64,000 nucleotides of DNA, taken from the NCBI GenBank assembly GCA_037176705.1, contig CM073886.1, positions 11,368,501 to 11,432,500 on the forward strand. Reading direction: 5' to 3'. Below, piece by piece: positions 46,438 to 57,822 of the stretch. Both the position numbers and the translations under genes were made by a program. The stretch's first letter is position 1. Each line of letters starts with the position of its first letter. The notes beneath the pieces were generated by a model. It worked only from the letters and a program-made list of their open reading frames with translations, was not told where the DNA came from and ran no database searches. The DNA is from Molossus alvarezi (Eukaryota > Chordata > Mammalia > Chiroptera > Molossidae).

Positions 46438-46713
46438 CTTAATCTCTTCTCCTTCCAGCACTCCCATGATGTGAATGTTGGTATGCTTGAAGTTGTCCCA
46501 TAGGATCTGTACACTATCTTCATTTTTTAAAATTATTTTTTTCTAGTTACTGTTCTGATTGTATGTATTTTGCTTCCTTATATTCCAAATTGATGGTTTG
46601 ATTCTCGGCTTCACCTACTCTACTGTCAATTCCCTGTAACTTATTCTTCATTTCAGATAGTGTATCCTTCATTTCTGACTGGTCCTTTTTTATGGTTTCC
46701 ATGTCCTTTTTAA

Positions 46714-46961
46714 AAAAAAAAAAAAATTCTTTTTATCCTCACTCGAGGACATTTTTCCATTTTTTTGCTCAGATAGAGTGGGAGGAAGAGAGAGAGAGAG
46801 AAACATCGATGTGAAAGGGACACATCGAGTGGCTGCCACCCACACGACCAACCAGGGCCGGGGACAAACTGCAACTGAGGTACGCGCCCTTAGCGGGAAC
46901 CAAACCCAGGTCTCTGGACTGCAGGCTGATGCTCTAACCGCTGAGCCAAACTGGCCAGGGC
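46714..46961 (-). mobile_element. Ves-type SINE inside the half-L1
   Basis: Target duplication 'tccatgtcctttttaa' on both sides. Head retains most CpGs. Confidence 0.94.
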
Positions 46962-48793
46962 TCCATGTCCTTTTTAATGCTGTTGAAGTTCTCTTTTAAG
47001 TTCAACTATTCTTCTCCTAAGTTCATTAAACATCCTTATAACCATTTTTTTGAAATCTGCATCTAGTAGATTGCTTGTCTTTGTTTTGTTTTATTCTGTT
47101 CTGTTTCTGGAGCTTTGTTTTGGTCTTTCATCTAGGACGTTTCTTTGTCTCCTCATTTTGGCAGCCTTCCTATGTCTGTTTCTGTGTATTGGGTAGAGCT
47201 ACTTTCTCTCCTGCGCTTGGAAGAGTGGCCTAATATAGTAGGTGTCCTGTAGGGTTCAGTGGCACAGCATCCTGATCACCTAAGTTGGGCACTCTAGTTA
47301 ACACCTCCCTCTTGCCCCTATGTGGGCTGTTTATACACTCCTGTTGTAGTTGAGCTTTGATTTCTGTTGGCTTGTCAGTGGGAGGGATTTACCCCCAGGC
47401 TGACTGCAAGGACTGGCTGTGACCACGGACCACTGTGGAGGATCAGCTATGCAGGGGCCTGCCCCACAGAACAGGACTTAACTTCAGCAGGGCTCTGGTG
47501 CCCACTTAGTCTGCCCCTTGAATATATTGCTGTGGAGGTGGTTGGGTGGTGTTGCGACGTGGTCTGAAGCTGTCTACTGGGTGTGCTGGCTCTGGGGCCT
47601 CCTGGGAGGTGCAGGCCAAGGTTAGCTGCTATCTATGTTCTGCCTAGGGCCACCCAGCATGAGCTACAAAGTGGTCTGCAGATGACTGCTACTTGTACTG
47701 GGCTTGGAGTGCCCAGGCAAGGCCAAGCTGTGAACCAAGGCTGGATGCTGCTAGTGCTGGGCCACTTAACAAGTGGTATGCAGCATAAGGAGGCCAAATG
47801 CTGCTTGTTTGAGAGTTTTAGGAAAGTCTGAAGCATGAGCCAAGATGCCATTAGTATGGAAAAGCCACTGGAAACAGCTTTGGGTGGGCCCGCAAGTTGG
47901 TTGGGGTGGGATCTCAGGGAATCACCAGGGTGGGGCAAACTGTGAGCCAGGTTCATGGAGACTCAGATATGGCACCTCCTGGCTTTGTTGGGAGAGGGCT
48001 TATTAAAGGATCATTGGCCTCTGCTAGCATTTCTGTCTGGGAGATAGCTGTCCCCCAGCTCTCATCCTGATGTTGGATAATTCAGTTCTTCCCCATATGT
48101 CTCTAGTACCCTTTGAGCTGCTATCCCCATCGCTGGAGCTCAGAGGGAGTGAGTCTGAGTAAGTCTGTGCATGGGCTCTTTAAGAGGAATACCTGAGACT
48201 CCAGCAGCCTCTGCCTCCCTCAATTTCAATTCTTGCTAGATTTTACAGCCTGAAGTTAGGGGGACTTCTTTCCCTGGCACTGGAACCCTGAGCTTGGGGG
48301 CCTGGGATGGGGCTGGGACCCCTTGCTCCTCAGGGGGAACCTCTGCAGCCAAGATAACCCCTCCAGATTTATATCCTCCACACGTGCGTATGCGATTAGC
48401 CTTTCCACATCTCCACCCCTCCTACCAGTCTGGATGTGGCTTCTTTTTTGTATCCTTAGTTGTAGGACTCCATTCAGCTAGATTTCAAAAGGTTCTGAAT
48501 GAAGGTTGTTCTGTAGTTTAGTGGTAATTTTGATGTGATTGTGGGAGGAGGTGAGTACTGAGTTTATTCACGCTGCCATCTCGACTGGAAGTTCTGCCCT
48601 ATATTTCTTGAAGTGGGGAATATACGTTCTATCCGGGTGCAGCTCCTGGTGTCCTTCTTTTCCCTAAGGCTTGTATTTTGTAGATTGAGCAACCAAAGAA
48701 TTTATTTGTATTAGAAAATGAACGACATTTAAAGTTAATTATGATTTAAGAAAATGTCCGTTTGTTTGCTCTTTTATAGATTGTAGCACATAG

Positions 48794-48807
48794 TTTGACA
48801 GAGCATT

Positions 48808-48846
<39 letters not shown>

Positions 48847-48865
48847 TTTTTGACAGAGCATTTTA
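48794..48865. repeat. (TTTA)n flanked by a target-site-like duplication
   Basis: A (TTTA)n run of about 40 bases is bracketed by 'tttgacagagcatttta' on the left (48794-48810) and right (48849-48865). This looks like the tail of a retrotransposition event with no body. Confidence 0.8.
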
Positions 48866-49553
48866 GTGGCAACTCGTTTTCTTTTACTATTTCTGGAAAC
48901 TAAACAGTAAATGCAATAGTAATGCTTTGAATTTTGTGAAACTGATTAGAAAGATATAAGTAGTGTTTTGTTATTGAAGGTGTGACTTTTTTCTGTTTCA
49001 TGTTTAAGGAAACTATTATGATATAGTGGATATTGCAGGTGCTAGAAAAAGAAACTTAATTTGCTGCATAGTATTTGCAAAATCATAGCTGTAGTCATGG
49101 TGTAATGATGTGTTTGCAGTGTTTCTGCCTGCCACATATTTAATCTTGAACCTGCATGAAGCTACATGGCTTAGAAATGTCAAGTTGATTTAACACCTGA
49201 ATGTTGAAAATATATCACAAATTGGTTTACATATACCTTAATAACTAATAAATTTGTGCAAAGTAACCAAGGCTGTGTTCAGAGAATCTGGACATGTATA
49301 AAAATAGTCCATGGTAGATATAAAAGAACATTGTTTTCATTTTTAAGTTCATGGTATTAGGATTTTATCTTTAAAATAAGATGAGAATATATTTTGAATG
49401 GTTAAAAGCTACATAAATGCATTTTAAGTCATTTTTCTGAAGCTTTGATTTATATAACCTGTTTATGTAAGATTAAACACACAAGGTTACTTTGGAGGAT
49501 TTATGTTATCCAGTCTTAAAACAGTTTGCTTAGAACTTACTTTTTCCTGGCAG

Positions 49554-49713
49554 TTGATCCAGTCCCCTGTGACAACCCCCCTCGGGCTAATCATGTTGAA
49601 GACAACTTCAGAAGAGCTGGCTTGTCCCCGTGAAGACCTCAGTGTGGCTCGGAAAGAGGAGTTGCGGAAGCTGCTGCTGGACCAGGTGCAGACAGTGCTT
49701 AGCCTACTGACAG
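49554..49713 (+). CDS. XPO6: XPO6 coding exon 5 (residues 136-188, start of 189)
   Basis: 160 bases, phase 0 in, one base of codon 189 out. Protein LIQSPVTTPLGLIMLKTTSEE leads into ARKEELRKLLLDQVQTVLSLL (each within a longer run). These are amphipathic helices of an exportin HEAT repeat; the TTSEE segment is the turn found in exportin-1-type carriers. The acceptor is ttttcctggcag ending at 49553 and the donor is G then gtgagc at 49714. An antisense-free Ves-type SINE starts only 34 bases after the donor. As I recall it, human has G where this sequence has S before LLTG; not checked by alignment. Confidence 0.97.
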
Positions 49714-49747
49714 GTGAGCACAGGTGGTGCCAAAAGAGAGAGGCCTG

Positions 49748-49978
49748 TCCTGGCCTGTGTGGCTCAGTGGCTAGAGCGTCAACCCACACACCGAAGGGTC
49801 TCGGGTTCAATTCCTGGGTTGCATGTTCTATATCTGGCCCTAATCGGGGCGTGTATGGGAGGCAACCAATTGACGTGTCTCTCTCATATAGATATTTCTC
49901 TCTCTACCCCACTCCCTTACACTCTCTCTAAAAAAATCAATGGAAAAATATCCTTCGGTGAGGATTAACAACAACAAC
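49748..49978 (+). mobile_element. Bat SINE immediately after exon 5
   Basis: Head 'tcctggcctgtgtggctcag', 'gggtctcgggttcaattcct', CT tail, 'ccttcggtgaggattaac'. Target duplication 'aaaagagagaggcctg' and 'aaaagacagaggcctg'. Confidence 0.92.
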
Positions 49979-50939
49979 AAAAAGACAGAGGCCTGCCTGA
50001 AGATGTCCAGAGCTGAGGCCCTGGTCCTTAGTGTTTTTGAGCAGTTGTTTTAGCAACTGAGCATAAAAACAAAGAATGTGGTGCTATATATTCCCAGTAC
50101 CAACCCATTGTCCAACACATGGTAGGATCTCAAAAAATGTTTGTAACTTATTTTTCTTAAAATCTTCCATTAATTGGTCCTCACTCTTACTGTGATTAAT
50201 GAGGTATATACCAAGTCATAGGAATGTGATTGAAATTCTGACTACTGTATCCTAAGTAAGGTGGATGGCAAGCACTTTATTGAAAATAATTTGTATTTAA
50301 GATCAGGAGAAGTTGGAGTAGTAGGAAGGTATGGACATTTCAAATGTTGTGTGGGGAAATGAGACAGACAAGGGGTGCAGTCAGCACCGTGTGTGCTAGA
50401 TTGTAGTTGTATGTAGCATTTTCTTTGCCATCTTGTCTGTTTTATTGGGGGCCCATGACAATGTGTGAAGAGTAAGAATGAACAGAAAGCAAACCGAAGA
50501 ATGAGACAGGAGGTAAGAAGAGAGTGGAGCACCCTAAGTCAGGAGGGCTGTCAGTGGGGTCTGTTAGGAGGCTCAGGTGCAGCCTGGCTGATAGGGGCCA
50601 GGAGCTTGGGCTTGCTTGAAAATGTAGTAGTGAAAAGAAGTGTTCTTCTCTTCAGCTGCTCTACCCAGGTTTCTTGGATGTCTAGGAATTCTTTTCTTTT
50701 GTATATGTTACAAAAGTGATTGCATGTGGTGGCCACTTAAAGTCGGTTATAAGAATGCTTGATCAAAAGCAATATTGTTACTTGCCCCCACCCTTCCCCC
50801 AGATCCCTAGGTGGAAACCCAACCCTCAGAACATTCATTCAAAAAGCTCATTGACACCCCCAACCAGATGTTAAATTTCTAGAGTTAGGGACCATGACTG
50901 ATATCTCTGTGTCCTACTTCATGTAGCTCTCACACTATA

Positions 50940-51110
50940 AATAGTGTGAGAACATTCCAGAACATTTACCACCCCTCCCCCAAACTCACAGTCTGTCTCT
51001 ATGGATTTTTCTTTTTGGACTTTTCATAAAAATGGAATCATACAATATGTGAGCTTTTGTGTCTGGCTTCTTTTACTTAGCATATTTTCAGCATTTATCC
51101 ATTCCATAAT
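50940..51110 (-). mobile_element. Old L1 3' fragment, antisense
   Basis: 'cataaaaatggaatcataca' and 'ggcttcttttacttagcata' are standard inverted L1 3' phrases. Confidence 0.7.
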
Positions 51111-51149
51111 GTTAAATATTTGAGAACAAAATAATTTCAAAAACTTTTA

Positions 51150-51690
51150 TGATCACCATAGGTACCAGGTTCTGTAAGGAGAGACAAAGAGGGATAAAAC
51201 AGTCTCTGTCCTCTTGTAATGTATACTGTGGTAAAGGAGAAAGACAGTTACAAAGCTGCATTAAGAGTTTTAGTAGAGTTGTGTTTTATGTGCAGGCAAA
51301 ACCTAACAGACAGGAATACTTCTGGAGGAGATGAGCTGAGTGGAATTCTGAGGACCAGAGAGGTAGCAGTTAGTGTGGTGTAAAGGTGAAGTTGGAATTC
51401 TGGGGAAGGGAGCAGGTCGGAGATTGAGAAAAGGAAGGACACATGTGGAAGGAACAGCAAACAGCAGTTCAGCCTGATGAAGCCTTAGTGTGGGGTGGGG
51501 ATGAGGCAAGATGAGGAGATTGGAGGCCTGATGCTGAGATTATGTGGGGTGGTGCTCTTTATTGGGTGAGGGAGATAAGAGGATTAATGGCAGGCTTGTG
51601 GGGGGAAGGTAAATTGACTTTGAAATATCCAAGTGGTGCTGTCCAAGAAGCAGTTAGACATATGGTGGAGGGGGATGTTAGACACTGATG
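51150..51690 (-). mobile_element. L2 fragment, antisense
   Basis: 'tgtggaaggaacagcaaaca' and 'gaaatatccaagtggtgctg', 'tccaagaagcagttagacat' are inverted L2. The region just upstream of exon 6 is free of other repeats. Confidence 0.65.
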
Positions 51691-51790
51691 TTTGATCAAA
51701 GATATCAATAAATTGTTTTTTAAATCTGACTTGCATATTATGTTGGACTTTATTTCTCTCTTAACCTCAGTTTCTCCTTTCTTGGTATAG

Positions 51791-51868
51791 GTATCTTGGA
51801 GACTGTCTGGGACAAGCACAGCGTTACTGCTGCCACCCCACCACCATCCCCAACCTCAGGAGAAAGTG
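51791..51868 (+). CDS. XPO6: XPO6 coding exon 6 (residues 189-214, start of 215)
   Basis: 78 bases, one base shared with codons at each end. Reads GILETVWDKHSVTAAT followed by PPPSPTSGES. The second half is a proline/serine-rich linker between helices, probably flexible; phosphorylation at its S/T-P sites would be an inference. The acceptor is tcttggtatag ending at 51790, with a pyrimidine tract just upstream (51757-51782). The donor G then gtatga is weaker than those of the other exons. The frame continues 109 bases into the intron, so the donor and the phase match to exon 7 set the end. Confidence 0.96.
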
Positions 51869-52267
51869 GTATGATCTGCTCGCCACACATGGCGTTTCTC
51901 TTTTTAAATACATTGGAGGGTCCCAGCAGGATAGCAGTTGCGTATTTATGCCAGATACAGATGCTGATTCTTCCTTAATCTATTTTTGGCCTTTTTGCCC
52001 ATGTTTTCTGAGTAGCTAGCTTTCTTAGTTCCTCATAAGTACTTGTACTTTCTAATGTAATACTTTGAACAACATTTTTGTATCTTCCCTTCCCATCAGG
52101 AAGATGGCACCTTTGATCTTCTGTCACCCATTTCCATTCCCTTCAGCTTATAACTGCTGATCCTCCTAGTTTGTTTGTCCCTTTTTCTCAATTTTCATGG
52201 CTGTGTTGCTCATGCTGAGGTTGGTATGAGCCTGCAGGCTTAACAGGTCTGCTTTGTGGTTATGCAG

Positions 52268-52374
52268 GGGTCGCTGTTGCAGGAGATGGGACCGAAGGAG
52301 GGCCTGAAGGAGGGGACCGGGGAATGTGGAATGCTTTCTTCTCCGCTGGGCTCGTGAAGACCAGTGTGCAGTAA
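52268..52374 (+). CDS. Candidate alternative terminal or poison exon of XPO6 (unproven)
   Basis: Follows an acceptor (ctgctttgtggttatgcag ending at 52267). Joined to exon 6 in phase 1 it stays open for 35 codons and then reaches TAA at 52372-52374. It would give a short Gly-rich end (GVAVAGDGTEGGPEGGDRG) in place of the rest of the carrier. Five CpGs lie within about 100 bases, unusual for this AT-rich intron. No poly-A signal or clear donor is evident nearby. The reading frame is seen; use as an exon is inference and may be chance. Confidence 0.2.
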
Positions 52375-52904
52375 TCAGCTTTGACTTTACATCAGTTCAG
52401 AATCATATGGGCTTTATATGTAGTGGTCATTAAATAGTTTACTGTGGTTAGTTACTGTCCACAGTTACATTAATTAATATCTGTTTCAAAAGTCAGGGTG
52501 CAGTTCACCTAAAAATGGCTCCTTTCAAGGGCGGATGGAAAAGAGGAAATTGTGTCTGAGCAGGAACTTTTAGTTTCTAAATGCTTCTGTTTACACTAAG
52601 TGATCACAAATGCTTTTCAAGTAGAGTACATCCTGTGAATTGGCACATATTTCTTCCTCTACTGTAAAGGTTGATGTGGCTAATGAGAAATATTTACACA
52701 TCTTTGTCCTGTACCCCAAGGAAGTGGACTGTGAAATCAGACATCTCTAAGTCCGTGCTGTTTCATATAGTCTTGTTAATATGTGGAAGTTGAAATTCTT
52801 AGTTACTGGAGAATTGAAAATATATCATGAAGTTTTGGGAATTGCTCATAGTATACTATTTATTCCAAATTCCATTTATCATACTTGGATTAAAGACATT
52901 TGGA

Positions 52905-53165
52905 GCCCTGGCTGGTTTGGCTCAGCATTTAGAGTGTCAGCCTGTAGTCCAGAGAGACCTGGGTTCGGTTCCCGCTAAGGGCACATACCTCGGTTGTAGT
53001 TTGTCCCTGGCCCTGGATGGGTCGTGTGGGTGGCAACCACTCAATGTGTCCCTTTCATGTCGATGTTTCTCTCCCTCTCTCTTCCTCTCTCTCCCTCCCA
53101 CTCTATCTGAATAAAATATGGAAAAATGTCCTCGGGCAAGGATAAAAAAATAAAAAAATAAATAA
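52905..53165 (+). mobile_element. Ves-type SINE, sense
   Basis: Target duplication 'acatttggag' and 'acacttggag'; tail 'cctcgggcaaggat' then A-rich. Confidence 0.92.
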
Positions 53166-53177
53166 ACACTTGGAGTT

Positions 53178-53385
53178 ATGCTGGCCTGGGTGGCTCAGTT
53201 GGTTGGAGTGTCACTGGTGGCGGGTTCTATTGCTGATCAGGGCACATACCAGGTTGCAGGTTTGATCCCTGGCTGGGGTGCATGCAGGAGGCAACCGATC
53301 AATGTTTCTCACATCAGTGTTTCACTCTCTCTCTAAAATCAATAAAAATAAATACATAAGTAAGTAAAAGTTAAAAAAAAATCAT
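53178..53385 (+). mobile_element. Bat SINE, sense, second of a pair
   Basis: Head 'tatgctggcctgggtggctc', repeated 'ggcacataccaggttgcagg', short CT tail, 'taaaatcaataaaaataaat'. Confidence 0.85.
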
Positions 53386-53752
53386 TGAGAGTCATTTGTC
53401 ATACTTTTTAGATTAAAGTCTATTACACAGGCCTACAGTATAATAAAAGCCCACAGGAAATTGAACTTTATTTGTACTTGGTGGCAAACCTTCATTTTCA
53501 AGGTGGATATTTGAGGTGACTTAGCAGATTTATATTTTGCAATATTTAAATGATTGAAGCAAAAATTGCAAATGATGCAGAGATTTGATTTTATGATTGT
53601 ACCCCTTGGAGTCTCCTGCAATTTAGTTGCATTTAAATAATAGTTTGTAAAGATTCCTTCTTTTGAATTAGATTTGTTTTTAGATAGTTGAATCCTAGCT
53701 TACTTAGCATCCAGTTAAAGTTTTCAGCATCAGTTATACTTCATTAAAACTT

Positions 53753-53828
53753 GTTTTTCGGTGATAGTTTTCCACTACCAAAATCTGTGTGTTTTTCGGT
53801 GATAGTTTTCCACTACCAAAATGTGTGT
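53753..53828 (+). repeat. 38-bp tandem duplication
   Basis: Units 53753-53790 and 53791-53828 both begin 'gtttttcggtgatagttttc' and differ at one base (c or g before the tgtgtg). A recent local duplication. Confidence 0.93.
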
Positions 53829-53952
53829 GTTTTAGTTGGCTTTTTTCAGGTACATTCCAAGCTAATAACTCAGTTTATACTTTGATAGACTTATTTTCCT
53901 GGAGGCCAGGTTGGGGAAATATCAAAGAATACAATTAAAAAATAATACTTGT

Positions 53953-54200
53953 GCCCTGGCTGGTGTGGCTTGGTGAGTAGAGCATCAGCCCTTGCACGGA
54001 AGGGTTTTGGGTTCAATTCCTGGTCAAGGGCACGTATCTGGGTTGCAGGTTTGATACCCAGCCCCGGTTGGGGCATGTGTGGGATGCAACTAATTGATGT
54101 CTCTCTCTCACATTGATGTTTCTTTCTCTCTCCCCTTCCCTCCCTTCCGCTCTCTAAAAATCAATGGAAAAAAATATTCTTTGGTGAGGATTAACAACAA
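53953..54200 (+). mobile_element. Bat SINE, sense
   Basis: Target duplication near 'aaaaataatacttg' on both sides. Tail 'ctttggtgaggattaac' as in the SINE beside exon 5. Confidence 0.92.
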
Positions 54201-55039
54201 AAAAATAATACTTGCTCTTTCATATGTTGCCTAGGTTTTGTTTATAAGGTTAGGGAAAATACAATATGAACTAATTTGACATTTCCATATAAACAAAACC
54301 TGAAAATATGGTGTGTACTTCTTGACAGTTGCCTCTTAGACACTATTAAAGTTTTTTTGAAGTTTTGAATTTATAGTGTTTGAGAAAAAGCAAAATAGAT
54401 TGAGACTGTGGACAGGGGGCAGAGGAGTTAAGTAAACTTTGATATGCTTTCCCTTTAAAATTAATAGAATTATATGTTCACTTGTTACACTTTTTTCTCT
54501 TTGTGACAGTTGCAAGTGAAGTCAACAGATTTGCCCTAATACTTGGATAGCACTGATGATTTAATCAACATTTGTTTCCTTACTTTTGCTCAACTGCCTT
54601 TGTGCACTTAAGACACCAAGTTAAGCAGTAAAACTTCTAGAAAATTGTTTTTTTTTTCTTGACCATAAGCTTAGTTTTATGTAGGGAATCCATTCTGAGA
54701 AATGTTAGGACCCAGTGAGTAACCAAATAATTTTTAAACACACCCCATCAGTAGTTTCTGGTGGCCCCCCATGCCCTGCCAGAAACCCTGTGCACTCCCT
54801 GTGAGACTTAGCCCTGTGGGCTTTTGGTCTCTTTTTTCATATACTCTTTGTAAAGTTGTTTTCTGTCTGATCACTTTCAAAGAACAAAGCCCGGGGACTA
54901 GTTCCTGCAGCAACTGCTGTAACAGTGGATATAGAAAGTCTCAAAGGGTGTGTGTGGTTTATTTCTCAGACTAGTTCCCCAAATTGTTGCCTTATCTCCT
55001 AAACTCCTTTCACTAGAGCATATGTAGATGTGAAATAGA

Positions 55040-55175
55040 TGAAGGTTTTATGTTTTGTTTACAAATAAGGAATCTGGGACTCATGGGGAGTAACTTGCCA
55101 GAGGTCACACCACCAGTAAGTGGTGGAACAGGGATGTGAATCCGTCATCCCTAAGCTAGGTGCACTGTCCTTGTC
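55040..55175 (-). mobile_element. MIR SINE, antisense
   Basis: 'gtaacttgccagaggtcaca' and 'accagtaagtggtggaacag' are inverted MIR core. Confidence 0.75.
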
Positions 55176-56555
55176 CGAAGTTTGCTTTCTTGGTCACTCT
55201 CACCACTTCTGCCGGCCTCCTCCTTCCCCTGGTTTAGAGTCCTGGCTCTGCTACATCCTCTGTGCCTTCCTCTATACTGACTGTTGCTGCTGGCAGCTTA
55301 AAAAGAGAGCAGCTTCCCTCTGGGGATGCAGTGAGAGAAGGTGTGTTTGTGTCCTGTGCAGGCTGTGATTGTGGCTGCCTTTTGCATGCATGCCGCCTCA
55401 ACCTCCTAGTCTTCTCTTGTCTTCTTTTTGCTTGGACAATAGGAAAAAAGTGAACAGAATGAAATTGTATTAATACTGCAATTCTAAGTGAACTTTGATT
55501 GTTCTGCAGTAAAAATTTCTCATCCACATGATATGTATTTTCAAATACAGATCTGTACATGCACTGGTGATGGGAAGTGTTTCGGGATGCAGGTATGTTA
55601 GAGAGCTCGAGTTGATTGAGACCAATTTATACCTTCCTATTTTTCCCCAAACTCTTTTCAAATTGCACATCTTTGTGCACTTGCAAATCTTTTCATGTAT
55701 TCCCTTATAAGCTACTTATGGAAAGATGGGACTTGGGAGGGTCACTCACAATTCCTGTGATCTCGTTTTCTTCTCTTAGGGGCTCCTTGAATAGAGTTTC
55801 TCACCATGTGGTCAATGGTTCTCAGTTGGGCTTTTTTACCCTGGAAGGAATGATTTGGCAATGGTGGAGAAACTTTTTGGATGAAAGAAGACCTCTGGCA
55901 TCTGGCGAGTGGAGGCTAGGGATGTTGCTGAAATATTCTACAGTGCACAGAACAACAAAGAATTACCCAGCCCAAATGTCAGTAGTGCTGAGGTTGGGAA
56001 ACTGAGTTAGTAGATGTAGAACAGCATAAAAAACATAGGTCATTTTAATAATTAAAAAAATAGGAAAGCTGAGGGGATCTTTGCATGAAAGCTTGTACAG
56101 GTTTTCCAACCATGTCTGGGTTGCTTCCAAGTCTAAACACACTGGAGTCATCCACACATGTCTTGGGGCATGGGTGCATACTGCTGCCATGGCCTTGCCC
56201 AGTTCAGGGAAAATGAAGTCGCCCATAGGTTTGATTACTCAAGGTGCCCTCTTACACAGGTAGCTTATAAAAACTCTCAAGTTTGCATTGGAAGTACTGT
56301 AGCATGAAGCAGAGTCTCTGTTCTTTGGTAATTCCTTCCACTTTGATTAAAATGTAATTTTTGAAACATTTTTCCATATCTACTGAAATATCTTGAAGTA
56401 GAATAAAATCACTTTCATTGAGGAACAACTTTTTTTGAGGGAAAAAAAATCATAAGTCATCCTTGTCCACCTAAATAATTTTTACCTTTGCATAATTCTG
56501 TTCAGTTTTTGTGCTTATATCTTTCTATAGTTGTGGTTACAGTGTACACATGCCT

Positions 56556-56809
56556 TTTTTTTTTTTTTTTTAAATCCTCACCCAAGGATATTTTTCGATT
56601 TATCTTCAGATAGAATGGGAGGGAGGGAGGAAGAGAGAGAGATAGAGAAACATTGATGTGAGAGAGACACGTCGATTGGTTGCCTCCCACCCGACCCCGA
56701 TCAGGGCTGGCGGTGAACCCCAACTGAGGTACGTGCCCGTGGCTGGAATTGAACCCGCGACTCTGGTCTGTGGGCTGACACTCTAACTGCTGAGCCAAAC
56801 GGGCCAGGG
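56556..56809 (-). mobile_element. Ves-type SINE, antisense
   Basis: Imperfect target duplication 'tacacatgc' and 'tactcatgc'; long T-run 56556-56571. Confidence 0.9.
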
Positions 56810-56934
56810 TATACTCATGCTATTTTACATGTGAGTTTGGATCGTACATCTTTTTCTGTATTTGAATGTTAGTTTTCTTAATGATAATTTTTCCTGGTTG
56901 CATAATCTTTCTGGGTGACCTGCCTTCTAGGAAG

Positions 56935-57150
56935 GAATATAGGCTTGGGGTTTCCGTTTCAGTTTTGCCTCTTAGTAGCTAAGGAATGTGGCGGAAATGC
57001 CGAATCTGTCTGTGTCTTAATTATTCTAACAGTCTGTAAATGCAGATAATAGTACTGACCTCAGAGCTGTGAACATGAAATGAGAGAATGCATATTAACT
57101 GCTTAGTGTAGCGCCAAGCAAATAACAATAGCATATCAAATGGTAGCTGT
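56935..57150 (+). mobile_element. MIR SINE
   Basis: 'ctgtaaatgcagataatagt', 'actgacctcagagctgtga' and 'gcttagtgtagcgccaagca' in sense order. Confidence 0.7.
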
Positions 57151-57578
57151 TCTGAACATCACTGTTGTCATCGATGTTTTCATTCAGCATTCCCATTCTA
57201 GAAATTCTTCTGAGTTAAAGAGTGGGGACAGCTTTTCTTGTTTTTGTTTTTAAAGTCAGACTTTAGTTTTATTTTAAAATGTTCAAGAGACTTTAAAAAG
57301 GCCTAAGAGCCCAATGATGTCCAGATCTTACTGAGGTGGTGTCTATTGCTTCCACCATTGCTAAAGCCTCAGTTTGATCCTGGTTAACGATCATACTGTG
57401 CCCCAACGATCATACTAGCTGGGTAGTGGTGGTGGTTTCCTCTGACTCTGGCACCTTTCATATATGGCCATTGGTCCATGAATAATGAAAAAAGTAATAC
57501 CATAAACAGTTACTGTCTCTGGAAGGGAGTTGTGTGACTTAAGTGGAAAGTCACTACCGCAGTTCCAAAAATCAAAAA

Positions 57579-57822
57579 ATTTTTTTTATCCTCACCCGAG
57601 GACATTTTTGCATTTATCTTCAAATAGAGCGGGAGGGAGAGAGGGAGGAAGAGAGAGAGAAACATCGATGTGAGAGACACACATCGACTGGTTGCCACCT
57701 GCACAACCCCAACCTGGCCTGGGGACAAACTGCAACCAAGGTACATGCCCTTAGCGGGAACCGAACCTGGGACTCTGGCCTGCGGGCCCACACTCTAACT
57801 GCTGAGCCAAACCGGCCAGGGC
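57579..57822 (-). mobile_element. Ves-type SINE, antisense
   Basis: Target duplication 'ccaaaaatcaaaaaatttt' and 'ccaaaatcaaaatttt'. Full length. Confidence 0.92.

Larger units (their letters stand above)
45380..48595 (-). mobile_element. Half-L1 (HAL1-like) element, antisense to XPO6
   Basis: From right to left on the minus strand: a 5' end near 48595 (complement of 'gctgccatctcgactgg'), a GC-rich 5' UTR (about 47000-48590), and an ORF1 region. The C-terminal part of ORF1 translates to recognisable L1 ORF1p motifs (TYMGAPIRLLADFSREILQA and ARREWQEIFKVM, complement of about 46030-45900). About 70 bases of ORF2-like start ('gaacaataaaatggcaata') follow, then directly a 3' UTR ending near 45380. 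No ORF2 body is present. Stops and shifts make it inactive. A younger L1 tail and a SINE interrupt it. Confidence 0.7.
38850..49553 (+). other. XPO6: XPO6 intron 4
   Basis: gtaagg to cctggcag, phase 0, 10.7 kb. Contains L2 fragments, MIR, a half-L1-like element, SINE clusters and a tail-only insertion. I see nothing recognisable in about 41880-42590, 43200-43670, 45200-45370 and 48870-49540. Confidence 0.92.
49714..51790 (+). other. XPO6: XPO6 intron 5
   Basis: gtgagc to ggtatag, phase 1. Contains a SINE next to the donor, an old L1 piece at about 50940-51110 and an antisense L2. Nothing recognisable in 50000-50930. Confidence 0.92.

Noticed and set aside
47360..48300. GC-rich stretch that might be a promoter or gene
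   Set aside because: It is the 5' UTR of the antisense half-L1 element, ending at the 'gctgccatctcgactgg' terminus.
52905..52990. tRNA-like sequence with A and B boxes
   Set aside because: It is the tRNA-derived head of a SINE; it continues into a CT-rich body and poly-A and is not a tRNA gene.
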